Part shown: piece after piece, positions 1 through 8,721 of the stretch | How the letters are laid out: every line of letters starts with the position of its first letter | Position numbering within the stretch: position 1 is the stretch's first letter | Source of the DNA: CAWGMT01 sp963823675 | GTDB taxonomy: Bacteria; Planctomycetota; Planctomycetia; Isosphaerales; Isosphaeraceae | DNA length: 64,000 nucleotides | NCBI GenBank assembly: GCA_963823675.1 | Contig: CAWGMT010000012.1 | Coordinates: forward strand, 744,001-808,000 | Direction of reading: 5' to 3' | Notes under the pieces: model-generated | The model's database searches: none | What the model was told of the DNA's origin: nothing | What the model saw: the letters and a program-made list of their open reading frames with translations, nothing else | Position numbers and translations under genes: made by a program

Positions 1-144
1 GAACAGGTCACGATGATGGTCAAGAACCTGGGGCAGCTCGTCCAGCCGCTCTTGATCGTGATCTTAGGCGGCGTCGTGCTGTTCATCATTCTGGCCGTAT
101 TCCTGCCGATCATCCAGTTGATCACAACTCTGGCAAGTCCTTGA
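1..144 (+). CDS. C-terminal end of GspF/PilC-like inner-membrane protein (partial)
   Basis: Only the last 47 codons are present; the frame is open from the first base and stops at TGA 142-144. The residues form one long hydrophobic helix followed by a short tail. The run LGGVVLFIILAVFLPI resembles the last transmembrane helix of type II secretion F / type IV pilus PilC proteins, which commonly end in a G-rich helix with an LP motif. These proteins are polytopic inner-membrane platform components for pseudopilus assembly. The family call rests on this short tail only. Confidence 0.6.
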   Translation, partial: EQVTMMVKNLGQLVQPLLIVILGGVVLFIILAVFLPIIQLITTLASP

Positions 145-315
145 GCGACCAACGATCAAGAACGATGGGACGTGCGTCATGCCGCTGCTCGATCACTTTC
201 ATCCTTTCGTGATCCTGGGATGGCGAGGCACTCCGCGAGTTAGTCGCAAACTGGCGCCGTCTGACGCCTTCGGTCAGTCACGCGATCTTCGATGCACCGC
301 TCCGGCCCCACCTGA

Positions 316-891
316 TCCCACTCGGAAGCGAATTTAGGAATCTGCCATCCTCGGGTTCAAGCTGACACGCTTCCTCGCTGTAGCGCAGGGCCTTGCGATA
401 GCCTCACATTTCTCTTTTCCCGGCACCCCGCACCCGCCACGCGCCACCTCTTCCGTCGTTCCAGTGTCCACGACGTGCGCAATGTTCTGGTGGTCCATCA
501 TCGCCAGGGCCTGGCGCTCGGCCTCGAAGCGGGCGATCACCTGGCGGCTGTCCATGCCCGGCTTGATGATTTTGAGCGCGACCCTGCGGCGCACCGGCTG
601 CTGCTGCTCGGCCATGTAGACGGTGACCATTCCCCCCTCGCCGATCTGCTCCATGAGTTTATAGGGCCCGACGACAGTGCCGGGGCGCTCGGCGATCGGC
701 TGGTAATCTTTGGTCGAGTCGGGGCCCGCCGGAACATGTTCAAGAAAGCCGCCCGAGGTGTCGTGGGCGTGCAAGAGCGATTCGACTTCCCCGCGCAGTT
801 CGGCGTCGCAGCCACAGGCTTCGTCAAGGTACGCGGCCCGGCGATCGGGGGGCAGCTTGACGGCCGCCTTGAAAATGCCGCTCTCGGACAT
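316..891 (-). pseudogene. Deletion remnant of a Ser/Thr kinase-WD40-TPR gene (kinase D)
   Basis: The chosen start is ATG at 891, preceded by GGAG about 8 bases upstream. The protein has the N-terminal helical domain of the neighbouring kinases and the kinase N-lobe: glycine loop GEGGMVTVYMAEQ (a V replaces the usual G after GGM) and VALKIIKPG with the ATP-binding lysine. It then breaks off just after VDTGTTEE, inside a hairpin-like insert shared with kinases A and B. From about 404 down to 316 the DNA matches the C-terminal TPR segment of kinase B (GYRKALRYSEEACQLEP) but out of frame with the kinase part. HRD, DFG, membrane and WD40 parts are missing, so it cannot be an active kinase. Confidence 0.85.
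401..448 (-). repeat. Half of the kinase hairpin insert, truncated at the deletion junction
   Basis: One arm and the centre of the element seen whole at 8143-8227 and 11731-11815. The other arm has been lost and replaced by TPR-coding sequence. The join falls on the four bases AGCC, which occur at both parental sites (AAAGCC in the element centre and ATAGCC in the TPR region of kinase B). Confidence 0.7.
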
Positions 892-982
892 GGGGCACTC
901 CGTCACTCGGATGGTCGCTCTAGATCCTGATGCGCCAACGGCGCCGAAACCCCCGGCGACTTTATGAGCCGACGCCCCGCGG

Positions 983-3349
983 CTACTCCGGCAGCGGCGC
1001 GGCGTCCCACACCCGGGCGGTTGCGAGGGCCGCCTGCCGCCGGGACGGGCTCAGCCAGGTCGCCGTCGCCAACCGCTTCAGGACAGCGGCGCGGCGTCCG
1101 AGCTTGCGGAAGAGATCGGCCACGATCTGTTCGGCGGCGCGCCGTTCCAGGTCTTCAGGTGGGACGCTCGCCTCCCAGATCTTGACCGAGCCGTCCACGA
1201 TCGCGCCGGCCGCCAGCCGCTGGCCGTCGGGGCTGAACGCCACCACGCGGAACCAACCGGCATGGCCATAGAGCGTGGACAGTTCCTTGCCACTCTCGCC
1301 GTCCCAGAGCTTCACCGTGCCGTCCCGGCTGCCTGTGGCCAGGCGGCGCCCGTCGGGACTGAACACGACGCCGTTGACCGAACCGCCATGACCCTTGAGC
1401 GTCAGGAGTTCCCAGCCGGTCGCGACGTCCCAGACTTTCACCGTCCGGTCGGAACTGGCCGTGGCCAGTCGGCGCCCGTCTGGGCTGAACGCGACGCTCC
1501 AGATGAACGCGTTGCGCCCGATGGACGCGGTATGGCCCTTGACAGAGATCAGTTCCTGACCGGTCGTGGCGTCCCAGAGCTTCAGCATACCGTCGCGCCC
1601 CCCTGAGGCGATCCGACGTCCGTCCGGGCTGAACGCCAAGTCGAGGGAACGGGTATGTCCGTCCCAGGTGGCCACTTCCTGGCCGGTCGCGGCGTCCCAG
1701 ATCTTCACCACGCCATCGCGGCCACACGCGACCAGTCGGCGCCCGTCCGGGCTGAACTCCGAGCCGTCAACCGGGCCGGTATGGATTTTGCGAGAGGCCA
1801 GCTCCTTGCCGGTCGCGGCGTCCCACACCCTCATCGTCTGGTCACCGCTCGGCTCCGATGGCTTGATGGGGCCGTCCCGTTCCGCGAGGGTCGTCAGGCG
1901 CTGGCCGTTGGGGCTGAACGCCATGCATTCGACAGGCGTGACATGCCCCTTGACGCCCGACAGCACCCGGCCAGTCGCGACATCCCAGATCTTCACCGGA
2001 TCGTCCCCGGCTAATTTCCCGTTGGCGATCCCGGTCGACACGGCCAGCCGGCGCCCGTCGGGGCTGAACCTGATGCCCCCGAGCCAGGTGCCACGGCCCT
2101 TGAGGGTCACCACTTCTGGGGCGGTGGCCGCGTCCCAGATCCTGACCGTCCCATCAACACTCGCCGAGGCCAGGTGCCACCCGTCCGGGCTCCATGTTAC
2201 GTCGGTCACCAGGGCGGCATGGCCCTTGAGGGTCGCCAGCTCCCGGCCGGTCTCGGTGTCCCAGATCTTAACCGACCTGTCGTCGCTCCCCGAGGCCAGG
2301 CGACGGCCATCCGGGCTGAATGCCACGGATACGGCACGGTCGGTATGGCCCCTCAAGGTGAGCAGTTCCTGGCCGGTCGCGCTATCCCAGACCTTGACCA
2401 GATTACCCCAGCTCCCCGCAGTCAGTCGGCGACCGTCTGGGCTGAACGTCAGTTCGAAGGGACGATCGATACGGCCTTCGAAGGAGGCCACTTCCTGGCC
2501 GGTCGCGGCGTCCCAGATCTTCACCGTGCCGGCATCGGAAGCTGCGGCCAGTCGGCGCCCGTCCGGGCTGAACACCAAACTCGAGATCGACTGGAACCGG
2601 CTCTTGATGGAGATCTGCTCCGTGGTGGTCGCGATATCCCATATCTTCACCGAGGTGTTGTCGGCGCCTGAGGCGAGCCGGCGGCCATCCGGGCTGAACG
2701 CCACGTGGAACCGCTCGGTCTGGAGGACGAGGGAGATCAACTCCCGCCCGGTCTCGGCGTCCCAAACCTTCAACGTGCGATCCCGGCCTACCGTGGCCAG
2801 TTGGCGACCGTCCGGGCTCAACTTAGGGGCGTGACTTGGGTCCAGGTCGGTATGGATCTCGAGGGAGGTCAGTTCCTGGCCGGTCGCGACGTCCCACAAC
2901 TTCACGGTCTTGTCCGAGCTCGACGAAGCGAGTCGGCGTCCGTCCGTGCTGAACACTACGCCGGTCACCACGGCATGGCTGTTGAGGGTCAGAGGGACGG
3001 ACTGGCACAGGCGGGAAAGGTAGTACCACTCGAAGCCCCGCAGGTCCCGGCCGCCGACCTCGCGCGGAACCTCCGCGAGCAGCTCGCGGGCGCGCTCGAC
3101 GTTATTCTCATCCCAGGCGCGCTGGGCCAGCCCCAGTCCGGTCGCATAGGCGTCGCGGCGGGCCGTGTCGCGCTGGGCGTCAGCCTCGCCCTTGGCCTCC
3201 AGCGCCGCCCGCCCCGCCCTCTCCGCGGCGATTCGCTGGCGGCGTGCCTCGCGACCCGCCAATGTGGCCTGCACCGCCAGCACACTGCTGACCACGACGC
3301 CGACTACCAGGAGCAGGGCGAACGCCGCCCCGGTCGCCAGGACCGTCAT
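983..3349 (-). CDS. Membrane-anchored WD40-repeat protein (C-terminal half of split kinase C)
   Basis: 788 residues. It starts with a transmembrane helix (about residues 3-28, rich in A/L/V), then a charged coiled-coil stretch (REARRQRIAAERAG and on), then the segment seen in planctomycete WD40 kinases (ELLAEVPREVGGRDLRGFEWYYLSRLC). About 14 WD40 repeats follow, each with FSPDGRRLA and (V/L)KIWD cores. The end (EQIVADLFRKLGRRAAVL) matches the region after the propeller in kinase B, but no TPR tail follows. The ATG lies immediately after TAG CAC: the stop at 3353-3355 ends the matching upstream frame. It may be translated by restart or be half of a broken gene. Confidence 0.7.
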   Translation of the reverse strand: MTVLATGAAFALLLVVGVVVSSVLAVQATLAGREARRQRIAAERAGRAALEAKGEADAQRDTARRDAYATGLGLAQRAWDENNVERARELLAEVPREVGGRDLRGFEWYYLSRLCQSVPLTLNSHAVVTGVVFSTDGRRLASSSSDKTVKLWDVATGQELTSLEIHTDLDPSHAPKLSPDGRQLATVGRDRTLKVWDAETGRELISLVLQTERFHVAFSPDGRRLASGADNTSVKIWDIATTTEQISIKSRFQSISSLVFSPDGRRLAAASDAGTVKIWDAATGQEVASFEGRIDRPFELTFSPDGRRLTAGSWGNLVKVWDSATGQELLTLRGHTDRAVSVAFSPDGRRLASGSDDRSVKIWDTETGRELATLKGHAALVTDVTWSPDGWHLASASVDGTVRIWDAATAPEVVTLKGRGTWLGGIRFSPDGRRLAVSTGIANGKLAGDDPVKIWDVATGRVLSGVKGHVTPVECMAFSPNGQRLTTLAERDGPIKPSEPSGDQTMRVWDAATGKELASRKIHTGPVDGSEFSPDGRRLVACGRDGVVKIWDAATGQEVATWDGHTRSLDLAFSPDGRRIASGGRDGMLKLWDATTGQELISVKGHTASIGRNAFIWSVAFSPDGRRLATASSDRTVKVWDVATGWELLTLKGHGGSVNGVVFSPDGRRLATGSRDGTVKLWDGESGKELSTLYGHAGWFRVVAFSPDGQRLAAGAIVDGSVKIWEASVPPEDLERRAAEQIVADLFRKLGRRAAVLKRLATATWLSPSRRQAALATARVWDAAPLPE

Positions 3350-3352
3350 GTG

Positions 3353-4574
3353 CTAGCGCGCGAACTTGCCCAGCCGAATAGCGCGCGCTCGGCGGGCACG
3401 CTTCGACTGCCTCATCGGCCAGGTAGCGTTGAATGTCGCGCGCCAGTCCGCTCGCGCTCTCATAGCGCCTGCTCCGGTCCTTCTCCAGGCACTTCATCAC
3501 GATCCAGTCGAGCTCGCCGCGGACAATTCCCGATAGCCGGCCCGGATCAGTGTTCCGCGCCGCCGCAATGTTCGGCAGGTTATTCGAGCTACTCAGCCGC
3601 ACGCTCGGCCGTGGCGCTTCCTCTTCCTTGATCAACCGCACCATCTCGGTCAGGGCCGCCTCGCGTAGTCGCTCTTGCTCCAGCGGGGTTGTACCGGTGA
3701 GCAGTTCGTAAAGCAGCACCCCCAGTGAGTAAATGTCGCTGCGCGTATCCACGCCGAAGGCATTCATCTCGGCCTGCTCGGGGCTCATGTACTCAAACGT
3801 GCCGACGAGCGCGCCAAACTGGGTGAACATCGTCTTTTCCGTCAACCGGTGCTCGACCGCCTTGGCTACGCCGAAGTCGATGACCTTGGGCACCGGCTTG
3901 TCGTCGTACATGGTAACGAGCACGTTCGACGGCTTGATGTCGCGGTGAATGATGCCCTTTTGATGGGCATGCTGAATCGCCTGGCAGATCGGTACCAGCA
4001 GCTCGAGCCGCTCACGCAGGGTCAGCTTGCGGTCGTCGCAGAATTGAGTAATTGGCACGCCGTGGACCAGTTCCATCACAAAGTAGGGGCGAGCGCTGGT
4101 TGTCGTCCCGGCGTCGAGGACTCGGGCAATGTTCTGATGATCCATCATTGCCAGCGCCTGCCGCTCGGCCTCGAACCGAGCGATGACCTGGCGGCTGTCC
4201 ATTCCCGGCTTGATGATCTTGAGCGCGACCTTGCGGCGCACAGGCTGCTGCTGCTCCGCCATGTAGACGGTGCCCATGCCTCCCTGACCAATCTGTTCGA
4301 GCAGCTTGTAGGGGCCGATGATCGTACCGGAAGACTCGAGCGGTTCGGGCGGGTTCCAGGTCGTGCTTGGGGCCGGCACCGGCTGCTCGAGGAAGTTGCC
4401 GGCATCGTGCCCGGCGGCCAGCAAGGCGTCGATTCGCGAACGAAGTGCTTGATCGCCGGCACAGGCGCGTTCCAAGAACGCTTGGCGCTCCGCGCCGGAC
4501 GGGCAGTCGAGCGCCTCGCAGAAGATGGCTTTGAGCTCGGGGCTGATATTCGGCATCGGAGGTTTCTGGTTCAT
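3353..4574 (-). CDS. Ser/Thr protein kinase (kinase C), separated from its WD40 half
   Basis: Start ATG 4574 (MNQKPPMP) has GGAG about 9 bases upstream; the longer upstream frame lacks support. An N-terminal helical domain (about 1-60) is followed by a complete Hanks-type kinase: GQGGMGTVYMAEQ, VALKIIKPG, IIHRDIKPSNVL, VIDFGVAKA, EYMSPEQAE. Compared with kinase B, one extra base near 3377 shifts the frame at the juxtamembrane segment. Once corrected, the frame reads RLGKFAR and then TAG at 3353-3355. So even after correction the kinase ends before the membrane helix. This copy lacks the 30-residue insert found in kinases A and B. It probably phosphorylates Ser/Thr in the cytoplasm. Confidence 0.75.
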
Positions 4575-4624
4575 TGTCGCTTCTCCATGCACCATCTCCG
4601 ATCGCATCAGACGTCCACCGATGT

Positions 4625-7600
4625 TTACTTGCTGCTCGGCTGCTTGGGTTTTGCCAGCAGTTCTTCCGCTTCGCGCAGGAAGCCCTGAGCTTGCGTGTCT
4701 TGCGCCCAGCGCGGATCCTTCATCCGCTCGCGTAGAAGCTGAAGCTCTGCCTCTGCTTCCTTGGCGTGGCCGAGCTGCTGGTGCGCCATGGCGAGGAACG
4801 CGAGGTCCGTGGGGATAGAGCCTTTCTCTTTAAGCGCGTTGATCTTGTCCGATCGTGCGAGCACGTCCAGCGCTTTCTCATAGTTGCCGACGCGGTAATA
4901 GGCCACTCCCAGGGTACTAAGGAAGCCACCATCCCCAGGTTCAAGCTGACAGGCTTCCTCGCTGTAGCGCAGGGCCTTGCGATAGCCCGACATTTCACCG
5001 CCTGGCAGCTTTACCAGTTCCGCGGCGAGATTGTTCAGTGCCCACGAATCTTCGGGATACGTCTGGGCAACGGCGAGGACTTCCTGCATGCGGGACGGAC
5101 TCATGCCGGGCAGAGTTCGCAATCGCTCCAGGACGTCGGCACGCAGGGGTATCTGTCCAAAGAGATCGGCTACGATTTGATTGGTTGCCCGCAGGTGCTG
5201 CACTTCGCGAGAGACACTCGCAGTCTCCCATAGATGGATAGAGCCGTCCTGGTTCGCGGAAGTCAGGCGCTGGCCGTCCGGGCTGAACGCCACCGCAAAA
5301 ACCGTACCGGCATGGCTCTTGAGGGCGAACAGCTCCTTGCCGCTCGCGCTGTCCCAGATCCTCACCGTCTGGTCCCAGCTCGCGGATGCCAGGCGCTGGC
5401 CGTCCGGACTGAACGCCACGCCATGGACACGGCCGGCATGGCCCTTGAGGGCGAAGAGCTCCTTGCCGGTCGCGCTATCCCAGATCTTCACCGTCTGGTC
5501 ATCGCTCGCCGAAGCCAGGCGCTGGCCGTCTGGGCTGAACGCCACGCCGTGGACAACGGCGGCATGGCCCTTGAGGGCGAAGAGCTCCTTGCCGGTCGCG
5601 CTGTCCCAGATCTTCACCGTCTGATCAGTGCTCGCCGACGCCAGGCGCTGGCCGTCCGGGCTGAACGCCACACTCAACACCGAACCGGCATGGCCCTTGA
5701 GGGCGAAGAGCTCCTTGCCGGTCGCGCTGCCCCAAATTCTCACCGTCTGGTCAGTGCTCCCCGAAGCCAGGCGCTGGCCGTCCGGGCTAAACGCCACGCT
5801 GCCGACCGTACCTGCATGGCCGTTGAGGGCGAAGAGCTCCTTGCCGGTCGCGCTGTCCCAGATCTTCATGGTCTGGTCAACGCTCCCCGAAGCCAGGCGC
5901 TGGCCGTCCGGGCTGAACGCCACGCTCAAAACCCAACCTGCATGGCCATCGAGGTCGAACAACTTCTTGCCGGTGGCGCTGTCCCAGATCTTCACGGTGT
6001 TGTTCGTCTTCCCCGATGCCAGGCGCTCGCCGTCCGGGCTGAACGCCACGCTCGTGACCCAACCGGCATGGAAGTGGCCCCACCGGCCGGACGTCACGCT
6101 CGTGGCATCAGAGGCATGGCTCTTGAGGGCGAAGCGCTCCTTGTCGGTCGTGCTGTCCCAGATCTTCACGGTCTGGTCACTGCTCCCCGAAGCCAGGCGC
6201 TGGCCGTCCGGGCTGAACGCCACGAACTCGACCGAACCGGCATGGCCCTTGAGGGCGAGGAGCTCCTTGCCGGTCGCGCTGTCCCAAATCTTCACCGTCC
6301 GGTCAGAGCTCCCCGACGCCACGCGCTGGCCATTCGGACTGAACGCGACGCTCCGGACCCAACCTGGATGGCCCTTGAGGGCGAATAGCTCCTTGCCCGT
6401 CGCAGTCTCCCAGATCTTCACCGTCTGGTCATCGTTCGCCGAAGCCAGGCGCTGGCCGTCCGGGCTGAACGCCACGCTCCAGGCCATACCGGCATGGCCT
6501 TTGAGGGCGAACAGCTCCTTGCCGGTCGCGCTCTCCCAGATCTTCGCCGTCTGGTCAGTGCTTCCCGACGCCAGGCGCTGGCCGTCCGGGCTGAACGCCA
6601 CGCTCGAGACCGTACCGGCATGGCCTTTGAGGGCGAACAGCTCCTTGCCGGTCACGCTGTCCCAAATCTTCACCGTCTGGTCAGTGCTCCCCGACGCCAG
6701 GCGCTGGCCGTCCGGGCTGAACGCCACGCTGCCGACCGTACCTGCATGGCCCTTGAGGGCCAAGAGCTCCTTGCCGGTCGCGCTGTCCCAGATCTTCACA
6801 GTCTGGTCATCGCTCCCCGACGCCAGGCGCTGGCCGTCCGGGCTGAACGCCACGCTCAACACCGAACCGGCATGGCCCTTGAGCGCGCAGAGCTCCTTTC
6901 CTGTCGCGCTGTCCCAGATCCTCACGGTCCTGTCGTGACTTCCCGACGCCAGGCGCTGGCCGTCCGGGCTGAACGCCACTTCAGAAACCGGACCGGCATG
7001 GCCTACGAGGGTCAGCTCGTCGGGATGGCACAATCGGGACAGGTAGAACCACTCCAACCCACGCAGGCTTCGGCCGGCCGCCTCCTTGGGTACCTCTGCG
7101 AGCAATTCTCGGGCGCGGACGACATTACCCTCTTCCCAGGCACGCTGGGCCAGCCCCATTCCGGACGCATAGGCGGCCAGACGCGCCTCGTCGCGCTGTT
7201 TGTCTGCCGTTGTCTTTGCTTCCAGGGCCTCTTGTTTCGCCGCCTCGGCGGCAAGTCGCTGCTGGTTCGCCTCGAGCTCGGCATGCTTGGCCACCTTCTC
7301 GGCCGACGTGGCCCGCACCGCCTGCCAGACGGCGACGATTGCGCCCAAGGTCAACAGAAGCACGAAAGCGCCCGCCACCAGCATCGGTGTGCGATACTTG
7401 CGGGCGAACTTCCGAAGCCGATAGCTCGCGCTCGGCGGGCACGCCTCCACCGGCTCATCCGCCAGGTACCGCTGGATGTCGCGCGCAGTCCGCTCGCGTT
7501 CTCATACCGCCGCGTCCGATCTTTCTCCAGGCACTTCATGACGATCCAGTCGAGCTCGCCCCGCACAATTCCCGACAGCCGGCCCGGATCCGTGTTTCGC

Positions 7601-8705
7601 GCTGCCGCGATCTTGGGCAGGTTTTTCGAGCTGCTGAGCCGCACGCTCGGCCGCGGCGCTTCCTCTTCCTTGATTAGCCGCACCATCTCGGTCAAGGCTG
7701 CTTCACGCAGCCGCTTCTGCTCGAGCGGGGCGGTTCCGGTGAGCAATTCGTACAAGAGAACACCCAGCGAGTAAATGTCGCTGCGGGTGTCAACGCCGAA
7801 CGCGTTCATCTCGGCCTGCTCGGGGCTCATGTACTCGAACGTGCCGACCAGGGCTCCAAACTGCGTGAACATCGTCTTTTCGGTCAACCGATGCTCCATC
7901 GCCTTGGCCACGCCGAAGTCGATCACTTTGGGCACCGGCTTGTCGTCGTACATTGTGACCAGCACGTTCGAAGGCTTGATGTCGCGGTGGATGATGCCCT
8001 TTTGATGGGCATGCTGGATCGCCTGGCAGACCGGAACAAGCAATTCCAGGCGCTCGCGTAGAGTCAGCTTGCGGTCGTCGCAGAATTGCGTGATCGGCAC
8101 GCCGTGGACTAATTCCATGACAAAGTAGGGGCGGCCCGAAGTGGTGGCGGGTGGTGCGTGGCGGGTGGAGGGAGAGAAAGCCTCATATTCCTCTTTTCCC
8201 GGTACCCGCCACCCGCCACCCGCCACCTCTCCCGTCGTGCCCGCGTCCAAGACGCGCGCGATGTTTTGATGATCCATCATGGCCAGCGCCTGCCGCTCCG
8301 CCTCGAACCTCGCGATGACCTGGCGGCTGTCCATGCCGGGCTTGATGATCTTGAGCGCCACCTTGCGGCGCACCGGCTGCTGCTCGGCCATGTATACCGT
8401 GCCCATGCCACCCTCGCCGATTTGTTCGAGCAGCTTGTAGGGGCCGATGATCGTGCCGGACGTCTCGATCGGTTCGGGAGGGTTCCAGGTCGTGCTGGGA
8501 GCGGGCACCGGCTGCTCGAGAAAGTCGCCAGCATCGTGCCCGGCGGCCAGCAAGGCGTCGATTCGCGCCGGAGCGATTGGTCGCCGGCGCATGCCCGGTC
8601 CAGAAAGGCCTGGCGATCCGCGCCGGAGGGGCAGTCGAGCGCCTCGCAGAAGATCGCTTTGAGCTCGGGGCTGATCGCAGCCACGGGATGCTTCTGGTTC
8701 ATCAT
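4625..8705 (-). CDS. Ser/Thr kinase-WD40-TPR protein (kinase B), with two single-base frameshifts
   Basis: The parts align end to end with kinases A and C. Start is ATG 8705 or 8702 (MNQKHPVAA), 17 bases after the stop of kinase A. One base is missing near 8566 (frame resumes at RIDALLAAG) and one near 7487 (GL/ARDIQRYL). Parts in order: N-terminal helical domain; kinase with GEGGMGTVYMAEQ, HRDIKPSNVL, DFGVAKA; a 30-residue insert; transmembrane helix near 7330-7390; coiled coil; 14 WD40 repeats of about 126 bp (5220-7000); and a C-terminal TPR region (GYRKALRYSEEACQLEP, YYRVGNYEKALDVLARS). One WD40 unit carries extra residues (TSGRWGHFHAG). A transmembrane signalling kinase with sensor/scaffold repeats is expected. 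If the indels are real, it is a pseudogene. Confidence 0.8.
5220..7000 (-). repeat. Tandem WD40-coding repeats, 14 units of about 126 bp
   Basis: Inside kinase B, 14 units repeat the pattern GHAG-x-V-x-SVAFSPDGQRLASGS-x-DQTVKIWDSATGKELFALK. Whole 30-50 base stretches are identical between units at the DNA level (for example the segments encoding FSPDGQRLAS and SATGKELFALKGHAG). This is far closer than the diverged units of kinases A and C, suggesting recent expansion or ongoing gene conversion. Confidence 0.9.
8143..8227 (-). repeat. Hairpin-forming insert inside kinase B
   Basis: 85 bases with GGTGGCGGGTGG-type runs at one end and complementary CCGCCACCCGCCACC at the other, around a centre reading AGGAATATGAGGCTTTC on the coding strand. 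With its flanks it adds 30 codons (GEVAGGG...APPATTSG) between GTT and RPYFVMELV, keeping the frame. Kinase C has only three residues at that place. Confidence 0.75.
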
Positions 8706-8721
8706 TGAGAACGAGGCCCTC

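Noticed and set aside
1566..2834. Long plus-strand frame over the WD40 part of kinase C
   Set aside because: It mirrors the repeats (recurring RRPSGLN) and lacks any motif or ribosome site; the minus strand has real WD40 cores.
5234..7774. Three long plus-strand frames opposite kinase B
   Set aside because: Repeated AVRAERHA/RRWPSGLNAT peptides are antisense images of the WD40 units.
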